A DNA stretch of 64,000 nt from Streptomyces sp. NBC_00223. GTDB taxonomy: Bacteria > Actinomycetota > Actinomycetes > Streptomycetales > Streptomycetaceae. Of this stretch, positions 25,919 to 33,836 are shown piece after piece. The position numbers and the translations under genes were made by a program. Under the pieces are notes generated by a model. The model had not been told where the DNA came from. It ran no database searches and saw only the letters and a program-made list of their open reading frames with translations. Positions within the stretch are counted from its first letter, which is position 1. Each line of letters opens with the position of its first letter. The stretch covers positions 1,178,001 to 1,242,000 of the forward strand of contig NZ_CP108109.1 in the NCBI RefSeq assembly GCF_036199905.1, in the 5' to 3' direction.

Positions 25919-26820
25919 CCGCCGCGCTCTCCCTGGGGACATACCGCGTGCGTACCGTCGATCAGGCGGCACGCACCGCCCTGGCTGCCGGTAGTCCCTG
26001 GGTGGACACGGCACCCAACTACGCCCACGGCCGGGCTCATGAGGAGCTGCGCCCGGTTCTCGGGGAGTACCCGACCGTGCGGGTAGCCACGAAGACGGGG
26101 TTCTTCACGGAGGAGCAGGGCCGCACCGCACTGGCTGAGGGCGTGCTCACCCGGGAAGAGGCGGCCAATGGGCACAGCCTTGAACGGGGTTTCGTTCGCT
26201 GGCAGACGGAACGCTCGTTGGCCGCGCTCGGCCGCGTGGACCTGGTGTTCGTGCACAACCCCGAGCACCGCGGGCACGGCCTTGGCCGTGACGATTCACG
26301 TTGGCGTGTGCGGGAAGCCTTCACGACGCTGGAGGAGTTCGCACATGCGGGCAGGATCGGTGGGTACGGCGTGGCCACCTGGTCCGGCCTGACTGCCGGA
26401 GCGTTCAGCGTGCCCAAGTTGCTCGCGCTCGCCCGGCAGGCGGCGGGCTCCGCCGAGCATCACTTCACGGGCTTGCAGATGCCCGTCAGCCTGATCATGG
26501 ATGACATGATCAGGCAGGCTCTCAGCGGTGGCGGGCCACTGGCTCAGGCGAAGGACGCCGGTCTGATCACGTTCGGCTCCGCGCCCCTGCACGGGGGCGA
26601 CCTGCTCGATGCCATGACACCCGAACTGGTGGACTTCATCCGCCCCGGCCTGTCGGCCGCAGCCGCTGCCCTGCTGGCTGCCGGCTCCTGTCCCGGCCTC
26701 GATGTCGTCCTGACCTCCGCGAGCACCCGCGAGCACTGGGACGATGTGGCCAGGGCTCTGGCTGCGCCGCTGACGGCCCAGGAACTCAGGAGGGTGACGG
26801 ATGAACTCGCCGGTGAATGA
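25915..26820 (+). CDS. Aldo/keto reductase of the island cassette
   Basis: The 301-residue NADPH-type TIM-barrel protein has its full tetrad in place: Asp31 and Tyr36 (VDTAPNYAHG), Lys60 (VATKTGFF) and His114 (VFVHNPEH). The N-terminus is short and begins directly with the first strand (ALSLGTYRV). The GTG at 25915 overlaps the oxygenase stop (GTGA), and the 3' end overlaps the kinase start, so stoichiometric co-production is expected. It could reduce a carbonyl made by the oxygenase, or act as a sensor of such a compound. It is only distantly similar to the two chromosomal aldo/keto reductases in this window. Confidence 0.82.
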   Translation: MTAALSLGTYRVRTVDQAARTALAAGSPWVDTAPNYAHGRAHEELRPVLGEYPTVRVATKTGFFTEEQGRTALAEGVLTREEAANGHSLERGFVRWQTERSLAALGRVDLVFVHNPEHRGHGLGRDDSRWRVREAFTTLEEFAHAGRIGGYGVATWSGLTAGAFSVPKLLALARQAAGSAEHHFTGLQMPVSLIMDDMIRQALSGGGPLAQAKDAGLITFGSAPLHGGDLLDAMTPELVDFIRPGLSAAAAALLAAGSCPGLDVVLTSASTREHWDDVARALAAPLTAQELRRVTDELAGE

Positions 26821-27655
26821 GGAGGTACAGACCCTGATGGAGGCCGCCCACGACCGGGCGGCCAAGGCACTGGGTCTCACATGTGCGGGACCGCTGGCGT
26901 GGGGCTTCCTCGGTGTCACCCTCGGGCGGCGGGCAGGGAACCTGTGGCTACGGGTGAGCCGGACTGCGAAGCGCAACGCGGGGAGGAAACAGGGGGAGGG
27001 CATCGTGGGAGTGTCCCTGCTCGTGCCCGACGCTGTCCCGTGCCCGCGCCTGTACGAGGTGCACGACTGGACTGACGGCGAGTGGGCCTTCGAGGCCGAA
27101 GTCCTCGACTTCGTCAGGCAACCCGTGGTGTCCCCGGACCGAGCCGATATCGACCACGACCCGCGGTTGCCGGATGAGTGGTGGGGGAGCCTGCGCCGAG
27201 CCCTGGCCCTGCTCGCACAGACGGAGGGAGTGAAGGTAACCGTCCGGGACGGGTGGATCGCGCGTGCCTTTCCCCAGTTCCTTGGGGTCCCGGCACCCGC
27301 CAGGGTGGAGCGGGTGACCGGTCACGGTGACCTGCACTGGGGCAATCTCACGACCATGCCCCTGACCCTGCTGGACTGGGAGCGGTGGGGGCTGGTGCCC
27401 GTCGGCTATGACGCGGGGCTCCTCCACGCCAACAGCTTGCTCGTTCCCGACGTTGCTGCCCGCATCGGCAAGGAGTTCGAGCCGGTCCTGCACACCCCTG
27501 CCGGCCGAATCGGGGAACTCGCCGCCCTGGCGGAGATGCTGCAAGCTGTAGCTCGTGGCTGGTACCCGGACCTGGCCCCGCGCCTTCTCGCTCGTGCCGA
27601 GGCACTCACGGGCGTTCGGCCACCGCTCCCGGTGCACTCCGAGGTCAGTGCCTGA
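26801..27655 (+). CDS. Aminoglycoside-phosphotransferase-fold kinase
   Basis: The 284-residue APH-superfamily protein has the catalytic loop HGDLHWGN (175-182, base Asp177, metal-ligand Asn182) and the DFG-equivalent LLDWERWG (Asp192). The N-terminal lobe is short, and its glycine-rich loop is not typical (FLGVTLGRRAGNLWLRV supplies the beta strands). ATG 26801 follows AGGAGGG at six bases, inside the reductase gene. APH-fold kinases phosphorylate small molecules, but some act on Ser/Thr of peptides in RiPP pathways. An antibiotic-resistance role cannot be excluded. A terminator follows. Confidence 0.82.
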   Translation: MNSPVNEEVQTLMEAAHDRAAKALGLTCAGPLAWGFLGVTLGRRAGNLWLRVSRTAKRNAGRKQGEGIVGVSLLVPDAVPCPRLYEVHDWTDGEWAFEAEVLDFVRQPVVSPDRADIDHDPRLPDEWWGSLRRALALLAQTEGVKVTVRDGWIARAFPQFLGVPAPARVERVTGHGDLHWGNLTTMPLTLLDWERWGLVPVGYDAGLLHANSLLVPDVAARIGKEFEPVLHTPAGRIGELAALAEMLQAVARGWYPDLAPRLLARAEALTGVRPPLPVHSEVSA

Positions 27656-27672
27656 GAATCTCGCCCCGTCTT

Positions 27673-27706
27673 GAGAACCCCGGCGTCAGCGATGCGACGG
27701 GGTCTC
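27673..27706 (+). terminator. Terminator of the island cassette
   Basis: GAGA-a-CCCCG (27673-27682) pairs with CGGGGTCTC (27698-27706) with one bulged A. It starts 18 bases after the kinase stop. The remaining 27707-27847 contains no gene. Confidence 0.55.
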
Positions 27707-27816
27707 TGCGGTTTCGGGCGCCCGTGTCTCAGGCGCTCCCACCGATGTGCCGACGCCTTCCCGCTCCACCTCGGCGCTGACGGCCAGGACTGCGCACACG
27801 ATGGCTCCCGCCGTGG

Positions 27817-27825
27817 TTGGTCACG
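27817..27825. repeat. TTGGTCACG near the right island end
   Basis: This nine-base motif is identical to 22710-22718 near the other end and lies 50 bases from the right att core. Matching motifs at both ends fit integrase arm-binding sites, although nine bases could also recur by chance. Confidence 0.4.
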
Positions 27826-27847
27826 CCACAGCCGGAGAAACAGAAAA

Positions 27848-27866
27848 ACCCCAGATCAACTGGGGT
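27848..27866 (-). terminator. Terminator of tRNA-Leu supplied by the island
   Basis: ACCCCAG (27848-27854) and CTGGGGT (27860-27866) form a stem just past the tRNA 3' end on the minus strand, followed by TTTTTC. It replaces the ancestral hairpin now at 22529-22549. Confidence 0.6.
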
Positions 27867-27875
27867 CTCCGGTGG

Positions 27876-27960
27876 TGTCCGAGGGGGGACTTGAACCCCC
27901 ACGCCCGATAAAGGGCACTAGCACCTCAAGCTAGCGCGTCTGCCATTCCGCCACCCGGAC
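27876..27960 (-). tRNA. tRNA-Leu (GAG)
   Basis: The 85-nt class II tRNA on the minus strand has acceptor GTCCGGG/CTCGGAC, anticodon loop TTGAGGT (anticodon GAG), a long variable arm (TGCCC...GGGCG), T-arm GGGGG-TTCAAGT-CCCCC and discriminator A. CCA is encoded at 27875-27873. Its 3' end is the right attachment core of the island, and the gene is kept intact. Confidence 0.95.
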
Positions 27961-28119
27961 CGGGTGTGCCGCCGTGACCTGCGAAGTCGCGGTGACAGGG
28001 TCAACGATACCAAGGAATCGGAGTGCTTCTCACCTGGGATTCCGGCCGCCGGACCGCATCGGTCCGGCGCCCCCGCCACCCCGGCCGGGCCCCCGCCGAA
28101 GGCGCCCCTGGGGGGCCGC

Positions 28120-28449
28120 TCAGCTCCGTGCGGCGATCGCGCGGTGGTGGCGCACCACCTCACCGATGATGAAGTTCAGGAACTTCTCCGCGAACGCCGG
28201 ATCGAGCTTCGCCTCCGCCGCCAGCCGCCGCAGCCGGGCGATCTGGTCGGCCTCGCGGGCCGGGTCGGCCGCCGGCAGCTGGTGCGCGGCCTTGAGTTCA
28301 CCCACCTGCTGGGTGCACTTGAAGCGCTCCGCGAGCAGATGGACCAGCGCCGCGTCCAGGTTGTCGATGCTGCCGCGCAGCGCCCGCAGCTGTTCCAGTG
28401 CCTGTTCGTCGCCCACGAGAGTGTGTTCGGCGGTCGGCTGGTCGTTCAT
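28120..28449 (-). CDS. Chorismate mutase (AroQ type)
   Basis: The 109-residue protein has the all-helical chorismate mutase II pattern: LRALRGSIDNLDAALVHLLAERFKCTQQVGELKAAH, with the substrate-binding Arg, Lys and Glu positions of helix 1, and later FLNFIIGEVVRHHRAIA. It converts chorismate to prephenate for Phe/Tyr synthesis in the cytosol. ATG 28449 was used; its ribosome-binding site is weak. It is a monofunctional single gene, divergent from fdhD. Confidence 0.88.
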   Translation of the reverse strand: MNDQPTAEHTLVGDEQALEQLRALRGSIDNLDAALVHLLAERFKCTQQVGELKAAHQLPAADPAREADQIARLRRLAAEAKLDPAFAEKFLNFIIGEVVRHHRAIAARS

Positions 28450-28704
28450 CGAGGTCTGCCATCCTGGTAGGTCAGTGATGCTCCGCGGTGATGCCGGGTT
28501 CACCCTATGACACCCTGCGTAGGAGGGGCCCGGTGCGGCCGGGCGCGCACAGGGTGAACGAAGGCGGGCCGCAGCGCGCCGGAGCACACGGTGACGCCGG
28601 CGGCACACCCGCCCGGCACACTCAGGGCGCCACATGAACGGCGCACAGGCGTACGGCCCACAGGACGTACGGCGCACAGCGAGAGAACCGGGGCTGGTGA
28701 GGCA

Positions 28705-29550
28705 ATGGGACGGGTCACCGAACGGCGCCGCGTACTGCGGATCAGGGACGGCGCCGCCGGGCACCGCGCGGACACCCTGGTCGCCGAGGAGCCGCTGGAG
28801 ATCCGGCTGAACGGCCGCCCGCTGGCCATCACCATGCGCACCCCCGGCGACGACTTCGCCCTGGCCATCGGCTTCCTGGTGAGCGAGGGGGTGCTCGCGG
28901 CCGCCGAAGAAGTGGCCTCGGTGGTCTACTGCGCGGGCGCCACCGCGGACGGCGTCAACACGTACAACGTGGTCGACGTGGCGCTCGCCCCCGGCGTCCC
29001 CGTCCCCGACATCAGCCTGGAGCGCAACGTCTACACCTCGTCCTCGTGCGGGCTGTGCGGCAAGGCGAGCCTGGACGCGGTACGGACCCGTACCCGGCTG
29101 CCGATCGCCGACCCGCTCACGCCGCGTGTCACGCCCGCGCTGCTGGCCGCGCTCCCGGACCGGCTGCGGGCGGAGCAGGCGGTCTTCGAGCGGACCGGCG
29201 GGCTGCACGCGGCGGCGCTCTTCACCGCGGAGGGCGAACTGCTCGACGTCCGCGAGGACGTGGGGCGGCACAACGCGGTGGACAAGCTCGTCGGCCGCGC
29301 GCTGCGCGAGGGTCGACTGCCGCTGGACGGGCGCATCCTCATGGTCTCCGGCCGGGCCTCCTTCGAGCTGGCGCAGAAGGCCGTGATGGCGGGCATCCCC
29401 GTACTGGCGGCGGTGTCCGCGCCGTCCTCGCTCGCCGTGGACCTGGCGGCCGAGTCCGGTCTGACCCTGGTCGGCTTCCTGCGGGGAGAGTCCATGAACG
29501 TCTACGCGGGCGAGTCCCGTATCGTACTGGCGTCCGAAGACACGGACTGA
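28705..29550 (+). CDS. fdhD: Formate dehydrogenase accessory sulfurtransferase FdhD
   Basis: The 281-residue protein transfers sulfur from the IscS-type desulfurase to the molybdenum cofactor of formate dehydrogenase. The catalytic cysteine loop SSSCGLCGK (Cys115 and Cys118), TYNVVDV and the conserved [13 protein letters not shown] and [14 protein letters not shown] blocks are all present. ATG 28705 is the first start that matches the family length; frames starting at 28591 add a non-homologous tail. No formate dehydrogenase gene is in the window. Confidence 0.93.
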   Translation: MGRVTERRRVLRIRDGAAGHRADTLVAEEPLEIRLNGRPLAITMRTPGDDFALAIGFLVSEGVLAAAEEVASVVYCAGATADGVNTYNVVDVALAPGVPVPDISLERNVYTSSSCGLCGKASLDAVRTRTRLPIADPLTPRVTPALLAALPDRLRAEQAVFERTGGLHAAALFTAEGELLDVREDVGRHNAVDKLVGRALREGRLPLDGRILMVSGRASFELAQKAVMAGIPVLAAVSAPSSLAVDLAAESGLTLVGFLRGESMNVYAGESRIVLASEDTD

Positions 29551-29669
29551 GCCCGCCGCGGACCGAGCTTGCCTGCGCCCAAGGCGATCCGTACGAGAGC
29601 CCGTCCGCACGGAAGCCGGTCCGCGCGGCCGCCCCCCGACGGAGCGGCACAGCAACCTGGGAGCCGACC

Positions 29670-30044
29670 GTGTTCGCCCTGAGCGCCGCCCTGACCGTCC
29701 TGCTGCTCCTTGAGGTGGTGCCGTCGGCGCTGGCGGCGCTGAGCCGGTTCGGGCCGGGAGTGGAACGGCTCGACGGTCTGACCAGGCTGGGGCTGCGCGA
29801 GGGCCGGCGTCCGTGGCTCGTGCCGGGCGTCGGCGTCCTGCACACCCTCACCACGGCGGCGCTCCTCGCCGGGATCTGGCGGCCGCCGTACGGTGTCGCG
29901 GGCGCGGCCGTCGAGGCGGTGTTCTTCGGCTGGGTGCTGGGCAGGCAGTCGCGCTGCGGCGACCGCGGCAGGGCGCTGTTCGCGTACGCGCTCTTCCTGT
30001 CGTGGGCACTGGCCGTCCTGGCGGTGTCCGCCGCCCGGCTCTGA
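29670..30044 (+). CDS. Small integral membrane protein, DoxX/MauE-like
   Basis: The 124-residue protein has four predicted transmembrane segments (about 2-20, 47-68, 72-90 and 100-120), a conserved-looking Arg/Gly loop after the first helix (LTRLGLREGRRPWLVPGVGVLHT) and a Cys in RQSRCGDRG. This layout matches the DoxX-like/MauE four-helix family associated with redox or quinone-linked functions. GTG 29670 follows GGGAG. The specific role is unknown. Confidence 0.65.
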   Translation: MFALSAALTVLLLLEVVPSALAALSRFGPGVERLDGLTRLGLREGRRPWLVPGVGVLHTLTTAALLAGIWRPPYGVAGAAVEAVFFGWVLGRQSRCGDRGRALFAYALFLSWALAVLAVSAARL

Positions 30045-30199
30045 CCCCGCGGCACCCGGCACCCGGCGCCCGCCTCGCCGGGTGGAGCGGACGTGGCCGG
30101 GAGGGGCGGATTTCGTGGAGATGCACCGCCGCCCCGGCGTACCCCCGCGCGCGCCGGAGCGCGTCCCTCCCCTTGCCACGCCGGGTAAGACCTATCGCA

Positions 30200-30232
30200 T
30201 CAGTACGGATGTCCGAAAACCCGGCGTACTGA
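30200..30232. promoter_or_regulatory. Inverted repeat upstream of the acyl-CoA ligase gene
   Basis: TCAGTACG (30200-30207) and CGTACTGA (30225-30232) are perfect inverted copies with a 17-base spacer, about 70 bases before the TTG start at 30303. It may be a regulator site or a leader hairpin. The rest of 30045-30302 shows no gene. Confidence 0.4.
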
Positions 30233-30302
30233 GGCCCTCTCCCCTTCCTCCTGGGGATCGGATAGCTTACGGGCCCGCACAGGCCCCATAGGAGCATCCC
30301 CG

Positions 30303-32129
30303 TTGCGTCAGTTCACTGTCCCCCCACTGGTCACGACACCGCAGGCGGGCGGTCTGGCCGACGCCGTGTTCGGCAACGCCGACCGGAGCCCAGGCGACGT
30401 GGTGTTCGGGCGCGCGGACGGGCGGGGCGGGTGGCAGGACGTGACGGCCGCCGCCTTCCGCGACGAGGTGGTCGCCGTGGCCAAGGGCCTGCTGGCGGAG
30501 GGGATACGGTTCGGCGACCGCGTCGCGCTCATGTCCCGTACCCGCTACGAGTGGACGCTCTTCGACTTCGCGCTCTGGTCCATCGGCGCCCAGTCGGTGC
30601 CGATCTACCCGACCTCGTCCTCCGAGCAGGTGCGGTGGATGCTGCACGACTCCCAGGCGGTCGCCGCGATCGTGGAGCACGAGGACCACGCCATGACGAT
30701 CGGCGCGGTCGTGGACGGGCTGCCCCGGCTGAACCGGCTGTGGCAGATCGACGCGGGCTGCGTGGCCGCGCTGTCGGAGGCGGGCCGGCACATCAGGGAC
30801 GACGTGGTGAAACGCCACCGGCTGGCGGTCACCCCCGAGGCGGTCGCCACCGTCATCTACACCTCGGGCACCACCGGGCAGCCCAAGGGCTGTGTGCTCA
30901 CGCACGCCAACTTCATGGCCGAGACCGACAACGTGGTGGCCCGCTGGGCGCCGATGTTCACCGCCAAGCCGGGCGAGGTGCCGTCCACCCTGCTCTTCCT
31001 GCCGCTGGCCCATGTCTTCGGGCGGATGGTCGAGGTGGCCTGTGTGCGCCACCGCATCCGGCTCGGCCACCAGGCGAGCATGACCGCCGCCGACCTCGTA
31101 CCCGACATGGCCGCCTTCCGGCCGACCTTCGTGCTCGCCGTGCCGTACGTCTTCGAGAAGGTCTTCCGGGCGGCCCGCCGCAAGGCGGAGGCGAGCGGCC
31201 GGCTCGGCGTGTTCGAGAAGGCCGTGGACATCGCGGTGCGGCACGCGGAGGCGATGGAGGCCAAGGCGTTCGGCACAGGACCGGGGCCGACCACCGGTCT
31301 GCGGTTGCGGCATCAGGTGTACGACAAGCTGATCTACAGCCGGGTGCGTGACGCGCTCGGCGGCCGGGTCCGGCACGGCATCTCCGGCGGTTCGGCGATG
31401 GACCGGCGGCTCGGCCTCTTCTTCAGCGGCGCCGGGGTGACGATCTACGAGGGCTACGGGCTCACCGAGAGCACCGCGGCCGCCACCGCGAACCCGCCGG
31501 AGCGGACCAGATTCGGCACGGTCGGCCAGCCGGTGCCCGGCACGACCGTACGGATCGCGCATGACGGCGAGATCCTGCTGAGCGGCGGGCAGATCTTCGG
31601 CGGCTACCTCAACAACAGCCGGGCCACGGACGCGGTGCTGCGCAACGGCTGGCTGGCGACCGGCGACATCGGGACGCTCGACGAGGACGGTTATCTCACC
31701 ATCACCGGACGCAAGAAGGAGATCCTGGTGACCAGCGGCGGCAAGAGCGTGTCGCCCGCCGCCCTGGAGGCCCGGGTCCGCTCGCACCCGCTGGTCGCGC
31801 ACTGTGTCGCCATCGGCAACAACCGCCCCTATGTCGCCGCGCTGGTCACCCTCGACCCGGACGCCGTCGAGCACTGGCTGACCATGCGCGGCAGGCCGCA
31901 CGTGCCGCCGTCGGAGCTGGTCCGCGACTCCGACCTGGAGTTGGAGATCCGCCGGGCGGTGGTGGCCGCCAACACCCTTGTCTCACAGGCAGAGTCGATC
32001 CGCTCCTTCCGCATCCTGCCCACCCAGCTCTCCGAGGAGTACGGCACCCTGACTCCGTCGATGAAGCTGAAGCGGCGGGCGATCGAGCACAGGTACGCGG
32101 CGGAGATCGCAGCGCTGTACGGGGGTTGA
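30303..32129 (+). CDS. Long-chain acyl-CoA synthetase (AMP-forming)
   Basis: The 608-residue FadD15-like enzyme activates fatty acids to acyl-AMP and then acyl-CoA. Motifs: P-loop YTSGTTGQPKG (about 184-194), GISGGSAM, YEGYGLTEST (adenine binding), the hinge GWLATGDIGTLDEDGYLTITGRKKE and the catalytic-Lys region near the C-terminus (TPSMKLKRR). TTG 30303 is used because AGGAGC lies nine bases upstream and the protein begins with the family-typical MRQFTVPP. It is probably membrane-associated. It is a single gene with its own leader containing an inverted repeat. Confidence 0.92.
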   Translation: MRQFTVPPLVTTPQAGGLADAVFGNADRSPGDVVFGRADGRGGWQDVTAAAFRDEVVAVAKGLLAEGIRFGDRVALMSRTRYEWTLFDFALWSIGAQSVPIYPTSSSEQVRWMLHDSQAVAAIVEHEDHAMTIGAVVDGLPRLNRLWQIDAGCVAALSEAGRHIRDDVVKRHRLAVTPEAVATVIYTSGTTGQPKGCVLTHANFMAETDNVVARWAPMFTAKPGEVPSTLLFLPLAHVFGRMVEVACVRHRIRLGHQASMTAADLVPDMAAFRPTFVLAVPYVFEKVFRAARRKAEASGRLGVFEKAVDIAVRHAEAMEAKAFGTGPGPTTGLRLRHQVYDKLIYSRVRDALGGRVRHGISGGSAMDRRLGLFFSGAGVTIYEGYGLTESTAAATANPPERTRFGTVGQPVPGTTVRIAHDGEILLSGGQIFGGYLNNSRATDAVLRNGWLATGDIGTLDEDGYLTITGRKKEILVTSGGKSVSPAALEARVRSHPLVAHCVAIGNNRPYVAALVTLDPDAVEHWLTMRGRPHVPPSELVRDSDLELEIRRAVVAANTLVSQAESIRSFRILPTQLSEEYGTLTPSMKLKRRAIEHRYAAEIAALYGG

Positions 32130-32168
32130 GGGCGGGGGCGGGGGCTGCGCCGGTGGCCGGACCCCCCG

Positions 32169-32873
32169 TCACGCTCCCGGCGTGCGCTCCGGGCCCAACG
32201 CGGCGCCCAGCTCGTGCAGTTGGCGGGTGTTCGCGCTGAACTCGGTCTGCCAGTCGGCCGTCTCCGAGTCGATCTGCCGGCGCACGGCGGTGACGAGTCG
32301 GCCGATCAGCGCCAACTGCCGTTCCACCTCGGCCGGTTCGAGCGGATCGTCCGGCCGGGCACCGCCCGGGCCGGCCCGCAGTACGTCGGAGGCCCACTCC
32401 AGCCGTACGGCGTTCAGCTCACCCCGCAGGGCGTGCGCGGCCGCGATGTCCCGCATCCAGGTGGAGGACAGCCCGAAGAAGTGGTCGAAGCCCTTGCAGC
32501 CCGCGGCGAGGGCGAGCAGGACGTATCCCCAGCCCTGGCCGGAGCCGCCCGCGGCCGCCGCGCCGAGCGGGACGGCGGTGCCGGCCACCGCGAGGACGAT
32601 CGCCAGGCCCTGGAACGTCCGCGAGCCGACGCGCTTGCGCTTCTTGTCGCGCAAGTACCAGTCCACGGCGTCCTCGACACCCTGCTCGGCCCACTCGCGC
32701 AGGCGCGCCAGCGCCTCGCGCTGGGTGCCCGGGTCGTCGGCGCTGACGGCGGGGAAGGGCCGCGGTTCGAGATCCCCGCGCCCCCGGTCCCGCCGCCTCG
32801 CCGTACCGGTGCCCGTCGCCGTGCCAGTACCTGTGGGTATCGCCGTCGTCCCGTCGTACTCCCGGCCCGTCAT
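32169..32873 (-). CDS. SLATT-domain membrane protein
   Basis: The 234-residue protein has a low-complexity Thr/Gly/Arg N-terminus, then the SLATT pattern: an amphipathic helix (LREWAEQGVEDAVDWYLRDKKRKRVGSR), two transmembrane helices (about 88-107 and 114-130) and a C-terminal helical region with paired Glu/Arg. SLATT domains are predicted pore-forming effectors of nucleotide-signal conflict systems, but streptomycetes also carry stand-alone chromosomal versions. No partner nucleotidyltransferase or protease is adjacent here, so its job is unknown. Confidence 0.75.
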   Translation of the reverse strand: MTGREYDGTTAIPTGTGTATGTGTARRRDRGRGDLEPRPFPAVSADDPGTQREALARLREWAEQGVEDAVDWYLRDKKRKRVGSRTFQGLAIVLAVAGTAVPLGAAAAGGSGQGWGYVLLALAAGCKGFDHFFGLSSTWMRDIAAAHALRGELNAVRLEWASDVLRAGPGGARPDDPLEPAEVERQLALIGRLVTAVRRQIDSETADWQTEFSANTRQLHELGAALGPERTPGA

Positions 32874-33044
32874 CCGTCCCGCTCCCCCTCGTACCTCCGG
32901 CCCCGCCCCCGCCCTGGACCGCCGAGGCTATCGGCCGGGTGCCACGCCCGTTGCGGGCGTGTACCGAACGGCTGCCGCTGGGGAGCAGGGCGTAACGGGG
33001 GCGCAAGGTCCCGGGTGAACTGCCGTTCACGTGGGGCCTCTAGC

Positions 33045-33785
33045 ATGTCCCACATGCTGGACTACGACGTGGAAGCGGCGCGCTACGACGCGACGCGCGG
33101 GGGTGTGCCGCGCGCCGGGTCCGCCGCACGGGCGGTGCTCGCGCTCATACCGGACCGGGCCCGCACCCTGCTGGACGTGGGCTGCGGCACGGGTCTGGTC
33201 ACCGAGCGGATGGTACGGCCGGGGCTGCGGGTCGTCGGCGTGGACGCGGCGCCGGGCATGGCCCGGGTCGCGGCCGGGCGGCTCGGCCCCGCGCTGGTGC
33301 TCGGCGACTGCCACCGGCTGCCGTTCGCCGACGCGTCGCTGGACGCGGTGAGCGCGGTGTGGCTGCTGCATCTGCTGCCGGACGCGCCCGTGGTGGTCGC
33401 GGAGTGCGCGCGGGTGCTGCGGCCGGGCGGGACCTTCGTCACGACGGTGGACAAGGACGCGGGCCACGACGTGGAGAGCGATGTGACCGGGCTGCTGGCG
33501 CCGTACCGGGTGCACCGGGCGTACGACGCGGAACGGCGGATTCTGGCGGTGGCCTCGGAGCACGGGCTGCGCCGGGCCGGCGAGGCACGCTTCACCGGCC
33601 ACGGCCAGGGGCGTTCGCCTGCCGGTACCGCGCGGGACGTGGCGCGCGGGTACTTCGCGTCCGCACTGGACCTCGACGAGGACCAGTGCGGGCTGCTGGT
33701 CCGGCGGCTGTCGCTGCTGCCGGACCCCGAGGTCCCGCGCGCCGATCCCGTGTACCGGCTGCTGGCGCTGCGCAAGGAGGGCTGA
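33045..33785 (+). CDS. Class I SAM-dependent methyltransferase
   Basis: The 246-residue protein shows motif I LLDVGCGTGLVTE (about 42-54), the acidic end of strand 2 VVGVDAAPGMARVA, motif LPFADASLDAVSAVWLLHLLPD and ARVLRPGGTFVTT, as in the UbiE/Methyltransf_11 group. Two possible starts, 33045 and 33054, are three codons apart. The substrate is unknown and the neighbours give no pathway. Confidence 0.88.
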   Translation: MSHMLDYDVEAARYDATRGGVPRAGSAARAVLALIPDRARTLLDVGCGTGLVTERMVRPGLRVVGVDAAPGMARVAAGRLGPALVLGDCHRLPFADASLDAVSAVWLLHLLPDAPVVVAECARVLRPGGTFVTTVDKDAGHDVESDVTGLLAPYRVHRAYDAERRILAVASEHGLRRAGEARFTGHGQGRSPAGTARDVARGYFASALDLDEDQCGLLVRRLSLLPDPEVPRADPVYRLLALRKEG

Positions 33786-33836
33786 CCGCGCGGCGGCCTC
33801 ACCCGCCTCTTCCTGGCTGTTCTCGTCTTTCCCGGC

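Larger units (their letters stand above)
22557..27896. mobile_element. 5.3-kb integrase-less genomic island in tRNA-Leu(GAG)
   Basis: The region is bounded by the 22-bp tRNA 3'-end duplication and holds seven plus-strand reading frames between two minus-strand chromosomal blocks. The first third (22861-24400) has clearly more A/T at third codon positions than the rest of the window. Both ends also carry the motif TTGGTCACG, like integrase arm sites. No integrase, excisionase, replication or transfer gene is present, so it is either a remnant or a passively mobilised element. Cargo: small protein, DUF6879, XRE regulator, small ORF, JmjC oxygenase, aldo/keto reductase and APH-fold kinase. Confidence 0.72.

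Noticed and set aside
26801..27655. Calling the island kinase an antibiotic-resistance aminoglycoside phosphotransferase
   Set aside because: Only the general APH catalytic motifs are present. The context with JmjC and reductase genes gives no support for a specific antibiotic.
22557..27896. Search for an integrase, excisionase or transfer gene in the island
   Set aside because: None of the reading frames has tyrosine- or serine-recombinase motifs, or FtsK/Tra-type ATPase motifs.
27671..27934. Plus-strand ORF ending SEGGLEPPRPIKGTSTSS
   Set aside because: That ending is the translated antisense of the tRNA-Leu gene, a common annotation artefact.
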